Positions 1 to 10,100 of a DNA stretch of 64,000 bases are shown here, piece after piece; within the stretch, counting starts at the first letter, position 1; every line of letters begins with the position of its first letter. The notes under the pieces are model-generated. The model worked only from the letters and a program-made list of their open reading frames with translations. It was not told where the DNA came from and did no database searches. The position numbers were made by a program, and so were the translations under genes. The DNA comes from Blattamonas nauphoetae (taxonomy: Eukaryota > Preaxostyla > Oxymonadida): positions 62,001 to 126,000 of the forward strand of contig JARBJD010000046.1 of NCBI GenBank assembly GCA_033064195.1, written 5' to 3'.

Positions 1-3000
1 TCGCCTTTATCCACAACTCCTGATCAACCAAAGAGTCTCACTCTCCAATCCTCTCTCCCATCACCACCCAAGGTGATTCCCTCACTTTCATCACGTGGAG
101 ACTTCGTCAGACCTCTCCACAATACTACTCAAAATTCTTACTCAGTACTCTCTACACTCGGCTCTAATATCGATTCGTGTCCTCCACGTATGAATACAGA
201 ATGGAAAACGAAAGAGGGCATTGATTGTACTGATAAGGATGAGTGGAACAAACCAACTTTTCTCGAACTCCCATCTCCAAATCACAAAAAGCATCTTCTA
301 TTCCCAAACCTCATTAATTACATCATCACACTTATTCATCATCGTCCATACCTTGCAAGTGCCTTTGTCAGACCCGAAACAGAACTGAATGCGCTCCCAA
401 AATTTCTCTCTCTTCTCCACGAAAACGTCAATATCACTCAAATATATCCACTCTTTTTTCACCTTCTTGCTTCAATTGCAGAATACGGTGGAGAAGAATC
501 GGCATATCGCATTCATCAAATCTTTCAAGACAATGCAAATTCTGGTGATCGTAGCTGGCTCTCCTGGAATAAACTCAACGAATTGCTCGGACGAGTCATT
601 GAAATGGAAGAGAAGAAACTGGAACTGACAGAACAATTGACAAAGCACGGAATAACAATGGGTGGAGGGAAGATTATCCAAAGCCATCAAGGCCTGACGT
701 TTGGCCATCAAAACCGAAGTGCCTCACAAACCCTTGCAACTCAACACGAAATCAACATCATCATTGCCAATATTTCCAACCTTAAGCTCAGTGATGTCGA
801 GTGCAGTGGACTTCTTGCCTTCCTCTCGCTCGAACAGACTCTCGTCAGGTCTTCTTTCAGAATCGCACACGAAGTCTTAAATTCCCCAGCTCTGAACTTC
901 ATGGCACTCTTCTCACACTTGTTGCTCTTCCCAATATACCCCGCCATCAAAGCAGAGATCATCAGATCCTTTGCTGCCTTTGCATCTCACCAGGAGTTTG
1001 CCAAGTATTCATGGGAACAATTCCTGAACAGCCGATATTTCATCATCTTCGAAGACGGAGCACAGACTGCCGCCGATCTGGCCAACTCCATCCTCACAAG
1101 CAACAGAATTTCCCTCTTTTCCACAGACCCCCTCGCGTCCTCGTACAAGAAGGACTACGACTCGCTGGAGTCTGTGGGCGAGTTCTACCCAATCTCTGTC
1201 GCTCTCACCGACTTCATCCGCGAACTGACAGTCACGGCATCCCGCTCGTTTATCGGTGTCCAGCCACTCCAGCCATTCGACACTGCACAGCAGGAACTCA
1301 AGTTTCTGGATAACACCAACATCACTCAGATGAATGCGAATGAGAAGGAAGTGACCAGTGACTCTGTTGTCCCTATTCCCCTCATCCTTCAGATGGGCAA
1401 AACCCTCACAACAAGCGTGTTGTATTTCCTCGTTCAAGTCTTTCCGCAGCTCATCAAACGGAGAGAAAAGTGTAATTCCGAGCTCAGGGTTCTCATCACA
1501 GCGTGCCTTCGAATGTTTTCCTCGTCGATCAACGAGTTTCTTCGGCTCCCCCTTTCGTACTTTGTTCCCCTCACAATCCCACAAAAGTCTGAGCACACAC
1601 AGACACTGGGCCAAACGCAACCTCCTCGAAACGCGCCAGTTCCTCAACAGCAAGAGACGGTGTCCATTCCACCTCTTCTGAAGATGGCAGAGATTCCAGG
1701 ATCAATGCTATACTTTACAATCCTCTCATCACTCTCGAACATCCATACTTTGGAATTTAACGAGAAAACCAACACAGCAGCTCAGTTTAACCCTGTTCTG
1801 CTCCTCACCACTCTACTGAACGAAGCTGCCGCAACGCAACTTCCCGAATCCTATACGACAATCATCGTTCCTCACAACAAAAATACATTCGCGCCACTCA
1901 TCGAAACAAAGCCAGCAGCCACAGCTCAAACACAACAAAAGCCTGCAAATGCATTTGGCACAGGAACAGGATTCGGGGGATTTGGTGGGTTTGGAGGGGG
2001 AGCCGGAACAAGCACAGGATTTAAAGGGACCACAGGATTCGGAGGGACAACAGGATTCGGAGGAACCACGGGTTTCGGAGGGACCACGGGTTTCGGAGCG
2101 AAACCAGCAGCCACAACAGGCGGATTTGGGATTACCACTGCGACTCCACCTGCATCGACCGCAAAGAAGCCGCAACTTTCTGCTTCCGAACTCCTTTTGG
2201 AGACGAATGTGACGATTCACTTGCTCTTACTCATCCAAAAGCTCTTTTTGGCTCAATCGTTCTACGAATCAGCTGCCAGTTCACAGCGGTCCCACTCTGT
2301 CTCTATCAAGCCCGTCAATCTCTTCCTCACCCCTCACCCATCAACTCGCTCGTCTTTGGCTGCTGTCTTCTACTTATCGACGATTGAGTTCACCCCAACC
2401 CAGCCGTCGTTGTTTTATCTCCAACGGACGCTCTCTGTCGTTGCGTCGACTGTATTTTACCACATTTCTGTGAATTCAAAGCAGCAACAACTTGCCCAGA
2501 TTTTCGAGGACCTTGAAAAGAAACTCACAACAACCCCTCCCAAACCTGCAGCACCCACAATAGGCCTCACGACGGGGGGATCATTTGCTTTCGGAGGAGC
2601 TAAACCGCCAGCCGCGACGCCTGCTGCAGCAGAAAACCCAACCTCAAACAGTTTGATCGATCTATTCGCTGGGGCACTGGAAAATGACAGCGACTATTTT
2701 GAATTGAAAACGGATACAGACTTCAACCGAAAGCGCTTCGCTGTAGACAACGGTCGCCGTCCGTTTGGACCCGTCTACAATGATCTTCTCAACAGCACAG
2801 ACACGGACCAGTGGTATCTGGAGGACGGAGTTTTCTGGGATGCATTTGGAAATTCGTTTACTGAACGCAGCGAACTTTCCTGGCTCCAGCATTGTTCGAA
2901 GCACGTCCTAACTTCTCCAAAACCACCGAAGAAACCAGATTCTTCGACGGATCAATCTCAAACAATCTCCATTGTTCCGTCTCCTCTCGTCTCTGTCCCG

Positions 3001-6000
3001 TCAATAGCCCTCAACGTGTGCCCACCACTTCTCGGCGACCATTTCGGGGATGTCCTTCTTGTTTCTCTTCCGTTTACTTCCAATCCTCCTGTTTCAATCC
3101 AACGCCTCCTTGCTAATCAATTCCCCGAAACCCATTTTTCTGATGTTCTGTTCCTTTCACGACGGATGATTCTGTTGACAGCAATCAAATTCATTCTCCT
3201 CGGCTCGTCGTCCACCCTCTCTCCTCTTGGCTCTTTCTTCTTCTCATTCTCACCCAGTGGAGTCAACACTCTCCTCCAAACAAATCAAAAAGACGCAGAC
3301 TCCATCGACAACCGTCCCTCAATCAATTCACATCCAGTCATCAACTCACTTATCACCCTCCTCAACTCCTTCCGCCCAACCACGTCGATGCCGCTCCCTC
3401 CACTCCACCACTCAATTGTCCATCAACTCATCTACCTTCTCCTCAATGTGACCCGACCATCTTCCTCCTATCCACAAAATGAAGTGATTCAAACACATAT
3501 TGTGGATATCTTGCACTACTCACAGTACTTCAGCGATTTCCTGAATCTGTACTCGTTCATCCGAACAACTTCCAGTTCGACATTTGCCTTCTTCGAATCT
3601 GAATCACAGCGACCAATTTCACACGTTCTCCCTCGCACTGTCTCGTTCCTTCTCGGATCCTCTTTTCTCCTCCGATCCACCGCTGTCTCACTCCAGTTTT
3701 CCATGTCCAACAGTTACGGTAATTCTGGAAAAGTCACCCAACCAAAATCATCTCACAACAAATTCCCCACCCTCTCGTCGTCTGGTCAATCACATCACAT
3801 GTCACAAACCAACCTCAAAAGCACTCTCCTCCTCCTTCTCACTCCAAGCCATGTGAAGCAGACTCCTCTCGTCATCACGTATGTGAAGACACTCAACCAG
3901 ACAGTCGCATCATTCGTCTTGGCAGTTTTGATGGATTTCGTCCAATACGGGGAATCGGCCTCTATCCAACCATCAACCATCTTTTCTTCATCTCTGGTCC
4001 AGCCCCTTTTCATTGCACACACCCATGCCATTCAGAGTTGGCGATACTCCGTTGAATCGCTGATCTATTATCAATTTCCGTTGCACAATCATCTCGTCCT
4101 ACTCCTCTCGTCGAGCTACGAGAATCCGTTGACAGCAACGTCTTCATTCCTCTCGTATCTCCTCACGACCATTCACTCAGAATGTTTGGCATCTGCTTCA
4201 CTCCTTCTCGATCTTTCGTCGGCGTCTTCCTCCTCCACCTCATCTGGTCTGACAGAATTGTCAACACTTCCGAACGCTGCCACCATCCTTGCAGCAGTCG
4301 CTCAATTCATCTCGAACAAACTTACCATCGCAGAAACAAAGAGGATTGAACATCACAATATCATCCACTCATCAGAACGCCCTCAGACTTCTCATTCTCT
4401 TTCTCGGACAATGAAACGGCCAAGACCAACCCAACAGCAATCAGGCACACTTCGTGTCAACAAGATTCCATCACAATTCTCGGATTCAACAAACAAACTC
4501 TCACAGTCCACAGAAGGGGATAGCGATGGACTTGTCCTGGAATCGTATTTCGACCTCCAACGTGATGCTCATTCTATCCCTCTTTCTTTGGCTGTCTCCA
4601 CAGACAATCATTCTCAGACGTTGAAACACATTCTTACGATCATCGGATCACCACTCACCACTCGATCGTACCTCTTGAAAGCAACACTTTTCACGATCAT
4701 CCAATCGCTTATTTCATTCATCACACTTCCTCTCACAACACAAAATAGCCTTGGAACTGACAAGCAATCCTTTGCACAGCTTTCCTCGCTTGCACAGACC
4801 ATCTCTGGACAGCTACGGGCCAATTCAGAGCAGATCATGACAAGCATTCTTGTCCTGTTGGAGTCATCCTCATTCTCCACTCTCTTCCAATCAATTTCCT
4901 TGTCTTTTTCGAACTTTCTCCTTCAGACTGATTCTTCGTTCTGGAGACCAAAGTTCCTTTCAACGCAGATTATCCAATTCGTTCTCAACCTGATCCGAGA
5001 CACAGATGTCCCGTTGACCCTTTCAATCGCCTCGCCTGACAATGGCCTCCTTGCCCTAAACACCACCTTCATGCAGAACACTCCACAAGCATCTTCCACT
5101 GAACGACCGAAAGAGAACTCTCCGAATGATTTTGCCCACTTTACGTTCTTATTCGAGACACAGATGGCCTTCCTGTCATGCTTATGCGATAGAAACATGA
5201 CTGACATGGACCAAGGATTCGAAAATCCGTCTCAATTTTCGAATTCGTCGTCGTTCTTCGTTGAAGAGTCGATCATCAAGCTCCTTCGGACTCTTTCATT
5301 CCTCAAGTTTCCAATGAGTGACTCTCAAAACGCAGTTCAAATGGACACTTCAAATCCAAGCAACCCCTTTGTAATCCAGCGAACATCAGGAACATTCCAA
5401 CAACGACATATGCTCCATTCCAGATACCTCACCACCCTCTCCGATCAAATCGTAGTGACTCCAGATTCATCTAATCGCGGTTTCACAAACAAACCGACCT
5501 GTGCAAATACCTCCATCCTCACAACAGTGCTCTCCTCCCCCGTTGATCCACTTCGATTCAGGATTGCGTTCATCCCTCTTCTCCGACTCCTTCATTCGTT
5601 CTCTCATTCAATCTTCTCGGATCAAAATTCATCAACTCACTACACTCTGACCTCCATCGCACACTACCTCATCACATTCATCCTCGAATTCAAGACCCAC
5701 TTTCTAAAACCCCTGCGTCAGTTTCTCGTTCCGTCAATCGAGGAACGAGTGTCAATTGATACTACCGAACTTGCACAAGTTGAACTCATCACCTCCATCC
5801 TCTCATTTCTCAGTCCACACCTGTACACTTTCACGCTGACAGAGACACAGAATTCTCAAGCAGACTTCTATCGTGGAATGCAATCATTCCCCAATTCTCA
5901 ACCTCAGCCAATCCAGCAAGGGACTCCCAAACAAAAGAACGCAGCTGATTCAATTGAAAAATTCATCACATGTCTCTCTGTCCTGATCACACGACTCCTT

Positions 6001-7089
6001 CAAACCAGGCAGGCCAGCATTCCAACGACTTTGGTTGATTCTGTTCGGAAAATCAGCCAATCGCGCCTGAGTTCAAAGGTGAATCTGACGACAGAACAGA
6101 TCGAGAAAATCATCAACGAGGAAATGGAAGAACGCAGAATGGAGCTGAATAATCAAGACGAACTCCAATCAGGGAGGAAAATGGCATCATTCCATCTCTT
6201 TCGTGACCATTCCAATTTTGACCACTCTGCGGTCCTGTCTGTTGTGCGGGAGCATTTCCAGACAGACAAAAGATGGATGACAGAAATCGACACCCGCTCG
6301 TTTTCTCTCACGACCATCACGGCCAACATCTTCTCATTCTTCACTTCTCTTGTTGATACTGCTCATGTTCTCGACCGATCGTCAGAGAACAATTCATCCT
6401 GGACACAGCCACTCACTGGCACATTGAACAAAGTCCAACCATCAAAACGCCCCAACGTTCCTCGTGCCTATTTCCTCCCTGATATTAGCACGCTTCTGGT
6501 CTCTTCTCCAGTCAGTACTGTTGCAACAACTGGAAAGGAACCGGCCTCACTCTCATCCTTGATCTTAATGGCGGACCAATTAACTGCACGCCTTGTTCGA
6601 TGCCTTTCACACCATGCATTTGATCAAACTGATCCCCAATCAGGACGATCAGAAGCGTCATCTCATCATAAACCAACTATCGACCCATTTCCATTCGCTA
6701 CTCACTCGATGATTGGTGACCATCCAATCAAGAAGACTGTTGAGACACACACGTCTCTTCTGATCAAAGCAGCCGAACAAAGTCTCTTCTTGGTGGAATA
6801 CCATCTGTCTCTGCTCCACAATCATCCTCAAGCTTTCATCTCTTCTTTTCCCAAACTCCAACAGTCAGTTACTGCATCGATTGTATCAACGCAACTCAAC
6901 CTCACACAGCAGGCAGTCATCTTTCCATCGTGGACAGAGCTCGAATCAGTCACCAAGTTTCATCTTTCCCGATCTCTAAATACTCTCTCGACAGTTCGAG
7001 CTGACGATTACGACCCCTCTTTCATTGTTGTTTTGAATGAACGAATCAAACTTCTTTTTTCGCTCCAACTCAAAGAACCCAAAAAATGA
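1..7089 (+). CDS. NUP205: Nup205/Nup192-like inner-ring nucleoporin, 5' partial
   Basis: The frame is open from base 1 without a stop, so the gene begins left of the window; at least 2362 residues are present in one uninterrupted exon. Family call: a long helical, Leu/Ser/Phe-rich protein of the size of Nup205/192 scaffolds. The segment near bases 940-1040 (PAIKAEIIRSFAAFAS followed by a SWEQF-like stretch) resembles the conserved part of Nup205 that reads roughly KGELLKTLAAF..SLWQ. Nup205 is a structural subunit of the nuclear pore inner ring. Odd: bases about 1945-2135 encode a block with about nine FG dipeptides (TTGFG and GFGG units), and a single FG follows near 2590. Nup205/192/188 scaffolds normally lack FG repeats. 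The frame stays open through the block, so it looks like an internal insertion. A divergent Nup188 is the alternative. The nucleoporin call is fairly firm, the exact paralogue less so. Confidence 0.62.
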   Translation, partial: SPLSTTPDQPKSLTLQSSLPSPPKVIPSLSSRGDFVRPLHNTTQNSYSVLSTLGSNIDSCPPRMNTEWKTKEGIDCTDKDEWNKPTFLELPSPNHKKHLLFPNLINYIITLIHHRPYLASAFVRPETELNALPKFLSLLHENVNITQIYPLFFHLLASIAEYGGEESAYRIHQIFQDNANSGDRSWLSWNKLNELLGRVIEMEEKKLELTEQLTKHGITMGGGKIIQSHQGLTFGHQNRSASQTLATQHEINIIIANISNLKLSDVECSGLLAFLSLEQTLVRSSFRIAHEVLNSPALNFMALFSHLLLFPIYPAIKAEIIRSFAAFASHQEFAKYSWEQFLNSRYFIIFEDGAQTAADLANSILTSNRISLFSTDPLASSYKKDYDSLESVGEFYPISVALTDFIRELTVTASRSFIGVQPLQPFDTAQQELKFLDNTNITQMNANEKEVTSDSVVPIPLILQMGKTLTTSVLYFLVQVFPQLIKRREKCNSELRVLITACLRMFSSSINEFLRLPLSYFVPLTIPQKSEHTQTLGQTQPPRNAPVPQQQETVSIPPLLKMAEIPGSMLYFTILSSLSNIHTLEFNEKTNTAAQFNPVLLLTTLLNEAAATQLPESYTTIIVPHNKNTFAPLIETKPAATAQTQQKPANAFGTGTGFGGFGGFGGGAGTSTGFKGTTGFGGTTGFGGTTGFGGTTGFGAKPAATTGGFGITTATPPASTAKKPQLSASELLLETNVTIHLLLLIQKLFLAQSFYESAASSQRSHSVSIKPVNLFLTPHPSTRSSLAAVFYLSTIEFTPTQPSLFYLQRTLSVVASTVFYHISVNSKQQQLAQIFEDLEKKLTTTPPKPAAPTIGLTTGGSFAFGGAKPPAATPAAAENPTSNSLIDLFAGALENDSDYFELKTDTDFNRKRFAVDNGRRPFGPVYNDLLNSTDTDQWYLEDGVFWDAFGNSFTERSELSWLQHCSKHVLTSPKPPKKPDSSTDQSQTISIVPSPLVSVPSIALNVCPPLLGDHFGDVLLVSLPFTSNPPVSIQRLLANQFPETHFSDVLFLSRRMILLTAIKFILLGSSSTLSPLGSFFFSFSPSGVNTLLQTNQKDADSIDNRPSINSHPVINSLITLLNSFRPTTSMPLPPLHHSIVHQLIYLLLNVTRPSSSYPQNEVIQTHIVDILHYSQYFSDFLNLYSFIRTTSSSTFAFFESESQRPISHVLPRTVSFLLGSSFLLRSTAVSLQFSMSNSYGNSGKVTQPKSSHNKFPTLSSSGQSHHMSQTNLKSTLLLLLTPSHVKQTPLVITYVKTLNQTVASFVLAVLMDFVQYGESASIQPSTIFSSSLVQPLFIAHTHAIQSWRYSVESLIYYQFPLHNHLVLLLSSSYENPLTATSSFLSYLLTTIHSECLASASLLLDLSSASSSSTSSGLTELSTLPNAATILAAVAQFISNKLTIAETKRIEHHNIIHSSERPQTSHSLSRTMKRPRPTQQQSGTLRVNKIPSQFSDSTNKLSQSTEGDSDGLVLESYFDLQRDAHSIPLSLAVSTDNHSQTLKHILTIIGSPLTTRSYLLKATLFTIIQSLISFITLPLTTQNSLGTDKQSFAQLSSLAQTISGQLRANSEQIMTSILVLLESSSFSTLFQSISLSFSNFLLQTDSSFWRPKFLSTQIIQFVLNLIRDTDVPLTLSIASPDNGLLALNTTFMQNTPQASSTERPKENSPNDFAHFTFLFETQMAFLSCLCDRNMTDMDQGFENPSQFSNSSSFFVEESIIKLLRTLSFLKFPMSDSQNAVQMDTSNPSNPFVIQRTSGTFQQRHMLHSRYLTTLSDQIVVTPDSSNRGFTNKPTCANTSILTTVLSSPVDPLRFRIAFIPLLRLLHSFSHSIFSDQNSSTHYTLTSIAHYLITFILEFKTHFLKPLRQFLVPSIEERVSIDTTELAQVELITSILSFLSPHLYTFTLTETQNSQADFYRGMQSFPNSQPQPIQQGTPKQKNAADSIEKFITCLSVLITRLLQTRQASIPTTLVDSVRKISQSRLSSKVNLTTEQIEKIINEEMEERRMELNNQDELQSGRKMASFHLFRDHSNFDHSAVLSVVREHFQTDKRWMTEIDTRSFSLTTITANIFSFFTSLVDTAHVLDRSSENNSSWTQPLTGTLNKVQPSKRPNVPRAYFLPDISTLLVSSPVSTVATTGKEPASLSSLILMADQLTARLVRCLSHHAFDQTDPQSGRSEASSHHKPTIDPFPFATHSMIGDHPIKKTVETHTSLLIKAAEQSLFLVEYHLSLLHNHPQAFISSFPKLQQSVTASIVSTQLNLTQQAVIFPSWTELESVTKFHLSRSLNTLSTVRADDYDPSFIVVLNERIKLLFSLQLKEPKK

Positions 7090-7186
7090 GTCTTAATTTC
7101 TCACTTCACCGATTTTATGAAGAATTGTGAACGTTCAAAAGCAGCAAAGAAATGAAAAGTGTTATTAACGCGAAAGGAAGATAAAA

Positions 7187-10100
7187 TTAAATCGTCTGAT
7201 GCAAACAGATGGCGAGTGCAGATTCATTTGTATCGAAGCGGTCTCCAATCTGATGGATCAATGTTTGCATCGATTTAAGAATAGTGGCATGTTGGTTGAT
7301 TTCATGTTGGAGACGAATAAAGGACGGAGAGGGTGTCTCCGGGGATGGATCAAGTGACTCTTGGAGTTGATGCACCGAGGAGTGAGGAGGAGTCGACCTA
7401 GAATGTGGAGTGTGATGCCGGGAATGGTGAGACATGAATGAATCCTGAGAAGTGCGAGGACTAGAAGAATCAGTTGTTTGTTTGAGAGAGATCAAGGGAT
7501 CAGAAGGATTGTGATGATGATTCTTTGAAGTTGGTGAAGAGGAACGGTGAGGAGATGAATCAATAGAGGAGGGTTGAGAATTTGCTCGAGAAGAGAGAGG
7601 AATAGATTGAGGGGATGATGGAGAACGGGATCGATGGACCAATGGAGATGATTGATGCTGAGAGGAGAGTAGAGGATCGGCGAGAGAATCATGAATTTTG
7701 GATTCAATTTGCTCTTGAAGCTCGTTTTTCAATTCATTCTTCTGTTCAGCCACTTTCTGTTCAACTTCTTTCCCAAGCTCTTCTTTCAGTTCTTCCTTCT
7801 GTTCAGCCACTTTCTGTCCAACTTCTTTCCCAAGCTCTTCTTTCAGTTCTTCCTTCTGTTCAGCCACTTTCTGTTCAACTTCTTTCCCAAGCTCTTCTTT
7901 CAGTTCTTCCTTCTGTTCAGCCACTTTCTGTCCAACTTCTTTCCCAAGCTCTTCTTTCAGTTCTTCCTTCTGTTCAGCCACTTTCTGTCCAACTTCTTTC
8001 CCAAGCTCTTCTTTCAGTTCTTCCTTCTGTTCAGCCACTTTCTGTCCAACTTCTTTCCCAAGCTCTTCTTTCAGTTCTTCCTTCTGTTCAGCCACTTTCT
8101 GTCCAACTTCTTTCCCAAGCTCTTCTTTCAGTTCTTCCTTCTGTTCAGCCACTTTCTGTCCAACTTCTTTCCCAAGCTCTTCTTTCAGTTCTTCCTTCTG
8201 TTCAGCCACTTTCTGTCCAACTTCTTTCCCAAGCTCTTCTTTCAGTTCTTCCTTCTGTTCAGCCACTTTCTGTTCAACTTCTTTCCCAAGCTCTTCTTTC
8301 AGTTCTTCCTTCTGTTCAGCCACTTTCTGTCCAACTTCTTTCCCAAGCTCTTCTTTCAGTTCTTCCTTCTGTTCAGCCACTTTCTGTTCAACTTCTTTCC
8401 CAAGCTCTTCTTTCAGTTCTTCCTTCTGTTCAGCCACTTTCTGTCCAACTTCTTTCCCAAGCTCTTCTTTCAGTTCTTCCTTCTGTTCAGCCACTTTCTG
8501 TTCAACTTCTTTCCCAAGCTCTTCTTTCAGTTCTTCCTTCTGTTCAGCCACTTTCTGTCCAACTTCTTTCCCAAGCTCTTCTTTCAGTTCTTCCTTCTGT
8601 TCAGCCACTTTCTGTCCAACTTCTTTCCCAAGCTCTTCTTTCAGTTCTTCCTTCTGTTCAGCCACTTTCTGTCCAACTTCTTTCCCAAGCTCTTCTTTCA
8701 GTTCTTCCTTCTGTTCAGCCACTTTCTGTTCAACTTCTTTCCCAAGCTCTTCTTTCAGTTCTTCCTTCTGTTCAGCCACTTTCTGTCCAACTTCTTTCCC
8801 AAGCTCTTCTTTCAGTTCTTCCTTCTGTTCAGCCACTTTCTGTCCAACTTCTTTCCCAAGCTCTTCTTTCAGTTCTTCCTTCTGTTCAGCCACTTTCTGT
8901 TCAACTTCTTTCCCAAGCTCTTCTTTCAGTTCTTCCTTCTGTTCAGCCACTTTCTGTCCAACTTCTTTCCCAAGCTCTTCTTTCAGTTCTTCCTTCTGTT
9001 CAGCCACTTTCTGTTCAACTTCTTTCCCAAGCTCTTCTTTCAGTTCTTCCTTCTGTTCAGCCACTTTCTGTCCAACTTCTTTCCCAAGCTCTTCTTTCAG
9101 TTCTTCCTTCTGTTCAGCCACTTTCTGTCCAACTTCTTTCCCAAGCTCTTCTTTCAGTTCTTCCTTCTGTTCAGCCACTTTCTGTCCAACTTCTTTCCCA
9201 AGCTCTTCTTTCAGTTCTTCCTTCTGTTCAGCCACTTTCTGTCCAACTTCTTTCCCAAGCTCTTCTTTCAGTTCTTCCTTCTGTTCAGCCACTTTCTGTT
9301 CAACTTCTTTCCCAAGCTCTTCTTTCAGTTCTTCCTTCTGTTCTGCCACTTTCTGTCCAACTTCTTTCCCAAGCTCTTCTTTCAGTTCTTCCTTCTGTTC
9401 AGCCACTTTCTGTCCAACTTCTTTCCCAAGCTCTTCTTTCAGTTCTTCCTTCTGTTCAGCCACTTTCTGTCCAACTTCTTTCCCAAGCTCTTCTTTCAGT
9501 TCTTCCTTCTGTTCAGCCACTTTCTGTTCAACTTCTTTCCCAAGCTCTTCTTTCAGTTCTTCCTTCTGTTCAGCCACTTTCTGTCCAACTTCTTTCCCAA
9601 GCTCTTCTTTCAGTTCTTCCTTCTGTTCTGCCACTTTCTGTTCAACTTCTTTCCCAAGCTCTTCTTTCAGTTCTTCCTTCTGTTCAGCCACTTTCTGTCC
9701 AACTTCTTTCCCAAGCTCTTCTTTCAGTTCTTCCTTCTGTTCAGCCACTTTCTGTCCAACTTCTTTCCCAAGCTCTTCTTTCAGTTCTTCCTTCTGTTCA
9801 GCCACTTTCTGTTCAACTTCTTTCCCAAGCTCTTCTTTCAGTTCTTCCTTCTGTTCTGCCACTTTCTGTCCAACTTCTTTCCCAAGCTCTTCTTTCAGTT
9901 CTTCCTTCTGTTCAGCCACTTTCTGTTCAACTTCTTTCCCAAGCTCTTCTTTCAGTTCTTCCTTCTGTTCAGCCACTTTCTGTCCAACTTCTTTCCCAAG
10001 CTCTTCTTTCAGTTCTTCCTTCTGTTCAGCCACTTTCTGTTCAACTTCTTTCCCAAGCTCTTCTTTCAGTTCTTCCTTCTGTTCAGCCACTTTCTGTCCA

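Noticed and set aside
73-75. GTG taken as start of the nucleoporin
   Set aside because: The frame is open back to base 1 and this is a eukaryote, so the true start is upstream of the window.
1945-2135. FG block as a separate FG-nucleoporin gene
   Set aside because: It is flanked on both sides by the same uninterrupted frame of helical scaffold sequence, with no start, stop or splice signal needed.
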